DNA from: Nanobdellota archaeon
GTDB taxonomy: Archaea > Nanobdellota > Nanobdellia > Woesearchaeales > B3-WOES
Assembly (NCBI GenBank): GCA_023131705.1
Contig: JAGLZG010000074.1
Location: 1 to 7,352 of the forward strand
Direction of reading: 5' to 3'
Length of the DNA stretch: 7,352 bases
Part shown: positions 5,885 through 7,352 of the stretch, piece by piece
Position numbering within the stretch: the stretch's first letter is position 1
How the letters are laid out: every line of letters begins with the position of its first letter
The notes under the pieces: model-generated
The model's input: the letters and a program-made list of their open reading frames with translations, nothing else
Told to the model about the DNA's origin: nothing
The model's database searches: none
Made by a program: the position numbers and the translations under genes

Positions 5885-6100
5885 TCAATCCCATGATTTT
5901 GGTGACATTGGACAAGTTGGACAACGCCTGTAAATGCCTTTTCCTTTGCCTGATTTTCTAAAACTTTGTTTGCAGGACTCAGAGCAAAAATTAAACTTTT
6001 TATCCCTGATATACTTTGTATAAGGCGCTTCCTCTATTTCTCTTCCGCACCAGTCACATTTTAATGTATTTTCTTTTCTAAAACATGAAAATAATCCCAT
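5885..6100 (-). CDS. Small TRASH/YHS-like metal-binding protein (71 aa)
   Basis: This small cytoplasmic protein has a zinc-ribbon-like core: CDWCG at residues 15-19 and CSESC at 39-43 give a CxxC-x20-CxxxC spacing, the pattern of TRASH/YHS-type treble-clef domains implicated in heavy-metal binding and sensing. FNF before the second cysteine pair and the aromatic YTKY are also in keeping. After a basic linker rich in glycine and lysine (50-58) comes an additional CPTCP motif at 60-64 near the C-terminus, which is not part of the core domain and could complete another metal site. I infer metal binding; a specific role is unknown. It lies six bases after the YggS-like gene and 22 before RidA. 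The first transporter for divalent metals follows after RidA in the same direction. Confidence 0.82.
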   Translation of the reverse strand: MGLFSCFRKENTLKCDWCGREIEEAPYTKYIRDKKFNFCSESCKQSFRKSGKGKGIYRRCPTCPMSPKSWD

Positions 6101-6106
6101 TTTGTC

Positions 6107-6802
6107 TCAACAATATTTCCTTTCTCCAAATACGATTGTGCCTAACCTTACCATATTGCTTCCTTCTTCTATTGCTATTTTATATGAATTTGACATTCCC
6201 ATAGATAATGTTTTCATATTTACATTTGGAAGATGAAGTTCTTTGAGCATATCAAATAAATTTCTTGTCTGCCTAAAATAAGGCCTGGAATCTTCCGGGT
6301 TTCCGGAACGAGGACCCATTGTCATAAGACCTTCTACTCTTAAATGTTTAAGTTTTGACATATCTTCAACTAATTTTAGCATATATTCTTCAAAAGGCTT
6401 ATGTTCTTCTGGCTTTATGCCTTCTTTTGAGAATTCACTGCCGATATTTATCTCTATATAAACTGGAACTATATTTCTGCCAGCTGCTTCAGCTCTTTTA
6501 TCTATAGCCTGAGCTTTTTTATATGAGTCAACAGTTTGTATAACATCAAAAATTGATAGAACTTTATTTATCTTATTTGTCTGTAAATGCCCAATCATAT
6601 GCCATCTTAATTTTTTTGCTTCATTTCCTAATGCGCTATAAACCTGTTGTGCTTCCTGGACATAATTTTCTCCAATATCAGCAGCTCCTGCAGCTATAAG
6701 CTCCAGAATTTCTTCTTTTGTTCTTGTCTTAGCTGCGACAACAAGGGTTACATGTTCTGGAATTTCTCTTCTGATTTTTTGATAATTTTCTTTTATGCTC
6801 AT
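6107..6802 (-). CDS. YggS/PROSC family PLP-binding homeostasis protein
   Basis: A 231-residue single-domain PLP-binding protein with the fold-type III barrel of alanine racemase. The family controls the free pyridoxal phosphate pool and is not itself a known enzyme. The Schiff-base lysine should be K25 in VVAAKTRTKEE. Other signatures are IGENYVQEA (43-51), RWHMIGHLQTNK (66-77), EINIGSEFSKEGI (117-129), VEGLMTMGP (156-164), and the phosphate-binding end region MGMSNSY at 201-207 through RLGTIVFGER at 219-228. The N-terminal stretch before the lysine is about ten residues shorter than in E. coli YggS, which is normal for the AAKTR subgroup as far as I recall. GGGTGAG lies just ahead of the ATG and supports this start. 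Nearby RidA-family and PanD genes fit a theme of PLP-linked amino-acid metabolism. Confidence 0.93.
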   Translation of the reverse strand: MSIKENYQKIRREIPEHVTLVVAAKTRTKEEILELIAAGAADIGENYVQEAQQVYSALGNEAKKLRWHMIGHLQTNKINKVLSIFDVIQTVDSYKKAQAIDKRAEAAGRNIVPVYIEINIGSEFSKEGIKPEEHKPFEEYMLKLVEDMSKLKHLRVEGLMTMGPRSGNPEDSRPYFRQTRNLFDMLKELHLPNVNMKTLSMGMSNSYKIAIEEGSNMVRLGTIVFGERKYC

Positions 6803-6805
6803 TTA

Positions 6806-6812
6806 CTCACCC
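6806..6812 (-). promoter_or_regulatory. Ribosome-binding site GGGTGAG of the YggS-like gene
   Basis: GGGTGAG ends three bases before the ATG at 6802 and matches the 16S 3' end. It lies in the short gap after the possible 31-residue ORF and decides the start of the YggS-family gene. Confidence 0.65.
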
Positions 6813-6824
6813 AATAAAAATTTG

Positions 6825-6920
6825 TTAATTATTCACTCCAGAAAATTTATGAAATTTTCTTGTATCAGCAAATCTAAGAAATTCCTGCCTTTCTTTATAA
6901 TCATTATATGCTTCATTCAT
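6825..6920 (-). CDS. Possible small ORF (31 aa), unrecognised
   Basis: Between panD and the YggS-like gene an ATG opens four bases after the panD TAG and runs for 31 codons to TAA, ending 22 bases before the next gene. The product, starting MNEAYNDYKERQEFLRFAD, is charged, cysteine-free and likely helical in its first half. It fills what would otherwise be one of the largest gaps in the window, in the same direction as its neighbours, which favours expression. It has no visible ribosome site of its own, so it would depend on coupling to panD. The codons for RKFHKFS form a 9-bp inverted repeat. It could be a real microprotein, a remnant of a larger gene, or a chance frame. I do not recognise it. 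Confidence 0.4.
   Translation of the reverse strand: MNEAYNDYKERQEFLRFADTRKFHKFSGVNN
6840..6860. repeat. Perfect inverted repeat, 9-bp stem and 3-nt loop, AT-rich
   Basis: AGAAAATTT and AAATTTTCT are exact reverse complements around ATG on the plus strand. It lies within the possible 31-residue ORF between panD and the YggS-like gene. Its size and loop resemble the hairpins at 4661-4712, but the sequence is nearly all A and T and the stem would be weak. It could equally be a by-product of the RKFHKFS codons. Confidence 0.35.
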
Positions 6921-6924
6921 TTTA

Positions 6925-7266
6925 CTATAGATGCTTAACAAATCTGTTTTTCTCGTCAACAAGTATAATCTTTGGTTTTATATATTTATCTGAAAGTTCA
7001 AATCCAGCTATAATCACTTTATCCCCTTTTTTAATTTTCTTAGCTGCTGCACCATTCATACAAATTATTCCAGAATTTCTCCTGCCAAGAATAACATAAG
7101 TTTCTAATCTCTCGCCATTTGTAACATCCCAAACAGCTACTTTTTCTCCTTCCTGAAAGCCCACTTTCTCAACTAAGGCAGAATCTATTGTTATGCTTCC
7201 TATATAATCTATATCTGCTTGTGTAACAACTGCATTATGGATTTTGCTTCTAAGATACCATCTCAT
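6925..7266 (-). CDS. panD: Aspartate 1-decarboxylase, pyruvoyl-dependent
   Basis: The enzyme makes beta-alanine from L-aspartate for pantothenate and coenzyme A synthesis. The 113-residue proenzyme carries the self-cleavage site Y-I-G-S-I-T at 21-26; cleavage between G23 and S24 would give a short beta chain and an alpha chain with an N-terminal pyruvoyl group. Other active-site positions are present: K8 in LRSKIH, R53, T56 and Y57 in GERLETYVI, and N71 in the family hallmark NGAAA. The C-terminal part (KPKIILVDEKNR) is typical. Length is near the family norm. The ATG overlaps the TGA of the gene upstream (ATGA) and no Shine-Dalgarno is visible, so translation is likely coupled. PanD is chiefly bacterial; most archaea that make beta-alanine are thought to use a PLP decarboxylase (MfnA/PanD-like), so this gene informs the question of origin. 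Confidence 0.95.
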   Translation of the reverse strand: MRWYLRSKIHNAVVTQADIDYIGSITIDSALVEKVGFQEGEKVAVWDVTNGERLETYVILGRRNSGIICMNGAAAKKIKKGDKVIIAGFELSDKYIKPKIILVDEKNRFVKHL

Positions 7267-7352
7267 TTTATTTTTTTTGCGCCATTATAAACTTCTTTTG
7301 CAGTTAACAAAACTGCCCCTCTTCTTGGATGTTTTTTATCGCACCATTCCCT
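7263..7352 (-). CDS. C-terminal end of an unrecognised gene (29 residues visible)
   Basis: A reading frame enters from the right edge and ends at TGA overlapping the panD ATG (ATGA). The visible 29 residues read REWCDKKHPRRG, then AVLLTAKEVYNG, then AKKIK: basic, with one cysteine. The start and most of the protein lie outside the window. The four-base overlap with panD, the same arrangement used repeatedly in this block, supports it as a real gene in the same transcript. It does not look like the C-termini of PanB or PanC that I know. I cannot assign a function. Confidence 0.65.
   Translation of the reverse strand, partial: REWCDKKHPRRGAVLLTAKEVYNGAKKIK

Noticed and set aside
6293..6308. 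Inverted repeat TTCCGG...CCGGAA
   Set aside because: Only a 6-bp stem inside well-conserved YggS-family codons (SGNPEDS region); no reason to think it is more than coding constraint.
1..7352. Defence system, CRISPR array, prophage or mobile element
   Set aside because: No regularly spaced repeats, transposase, integrase or toxin-antitoxin pair is visible; the DUF123 nuclease alone is not evidence for defence.

Overview
Every gene I can support lies on the minus strand, so the window reads right to left as one densely packed, AT-rich block. The genes overlap by ATGA or are separated by a few to about twenty bases. The only real gap is about 90 bases (4610-4697), and it is filled with palindromes. 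I see no rRNA, tRNA, CRISPR array, transposase or insertion sequence.

Organism: mixed signals. Several ribosome-binding sites read GGTGA/GGTGG, a form common in archaea but also possible in bacteria. A stand-alone DUF123 nuclease, a MinD-type ATPase with an inserted double ferredoxin, DUF169 and a COG1237-type metallo-beta-lactamase-fold enzyme are frequent in archaea and anaerobes. PanD (pyruvoyl aspartate decarboxylase), YggS and RidA are mainly bacterial. I infer an anaerobic, low-GC archaeon (possibly DPANN-like) carrying bacterial genes, or a candidate-phylum bacterium. The window alone does not decide between them.

Layout in transcription order. (1) 7352-5452: the tail of an unrecognised gene; panD (beta-alanine synthesis); a possible 31-residue ORF; a YggS-family PLP-binding protein; a 71-residue six-cysteine TRASH/YHS-like metal-binding protein; and a RidA-family protein that lacks the usual catalytic arginine. 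This part concerns cofactor and PLP housekeeping. (2) 5432-3303: two dissimilar ZIP-family metal transporters flanking a family-4 [4Fe-4S] uracil-DNA glycosylase. The 3' end of the first transporter gene runs into two perfect hairpins followed by a 10-bp palindrome. (3) 3297-1: the ferredoxin-bearing MinD-like ATPase, DUF169, a COG1237-like metallohydrolase, a DUF123 GIY-YIG-like nuclease, a conserved-looking 65-residue four-cysteine protein, and a second COG1237-like metallohydrolase cut by the window edge.

How they may work together (inference): much of the block handles metals or Fe-S clusters. It has two ZIP importers, two probable di-metal hydrolases, an 8-cysteine double ferredoxin, an Fe-S glycosylase and three cysteine-rich proteins with no assigned role. 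The most interesting candidate module is MinD/ferredoxin ATPase - DUF169 - metallohydrolase, translationally linked and preceded by a ZIP transporter. Its biochemical role is unknown to me.
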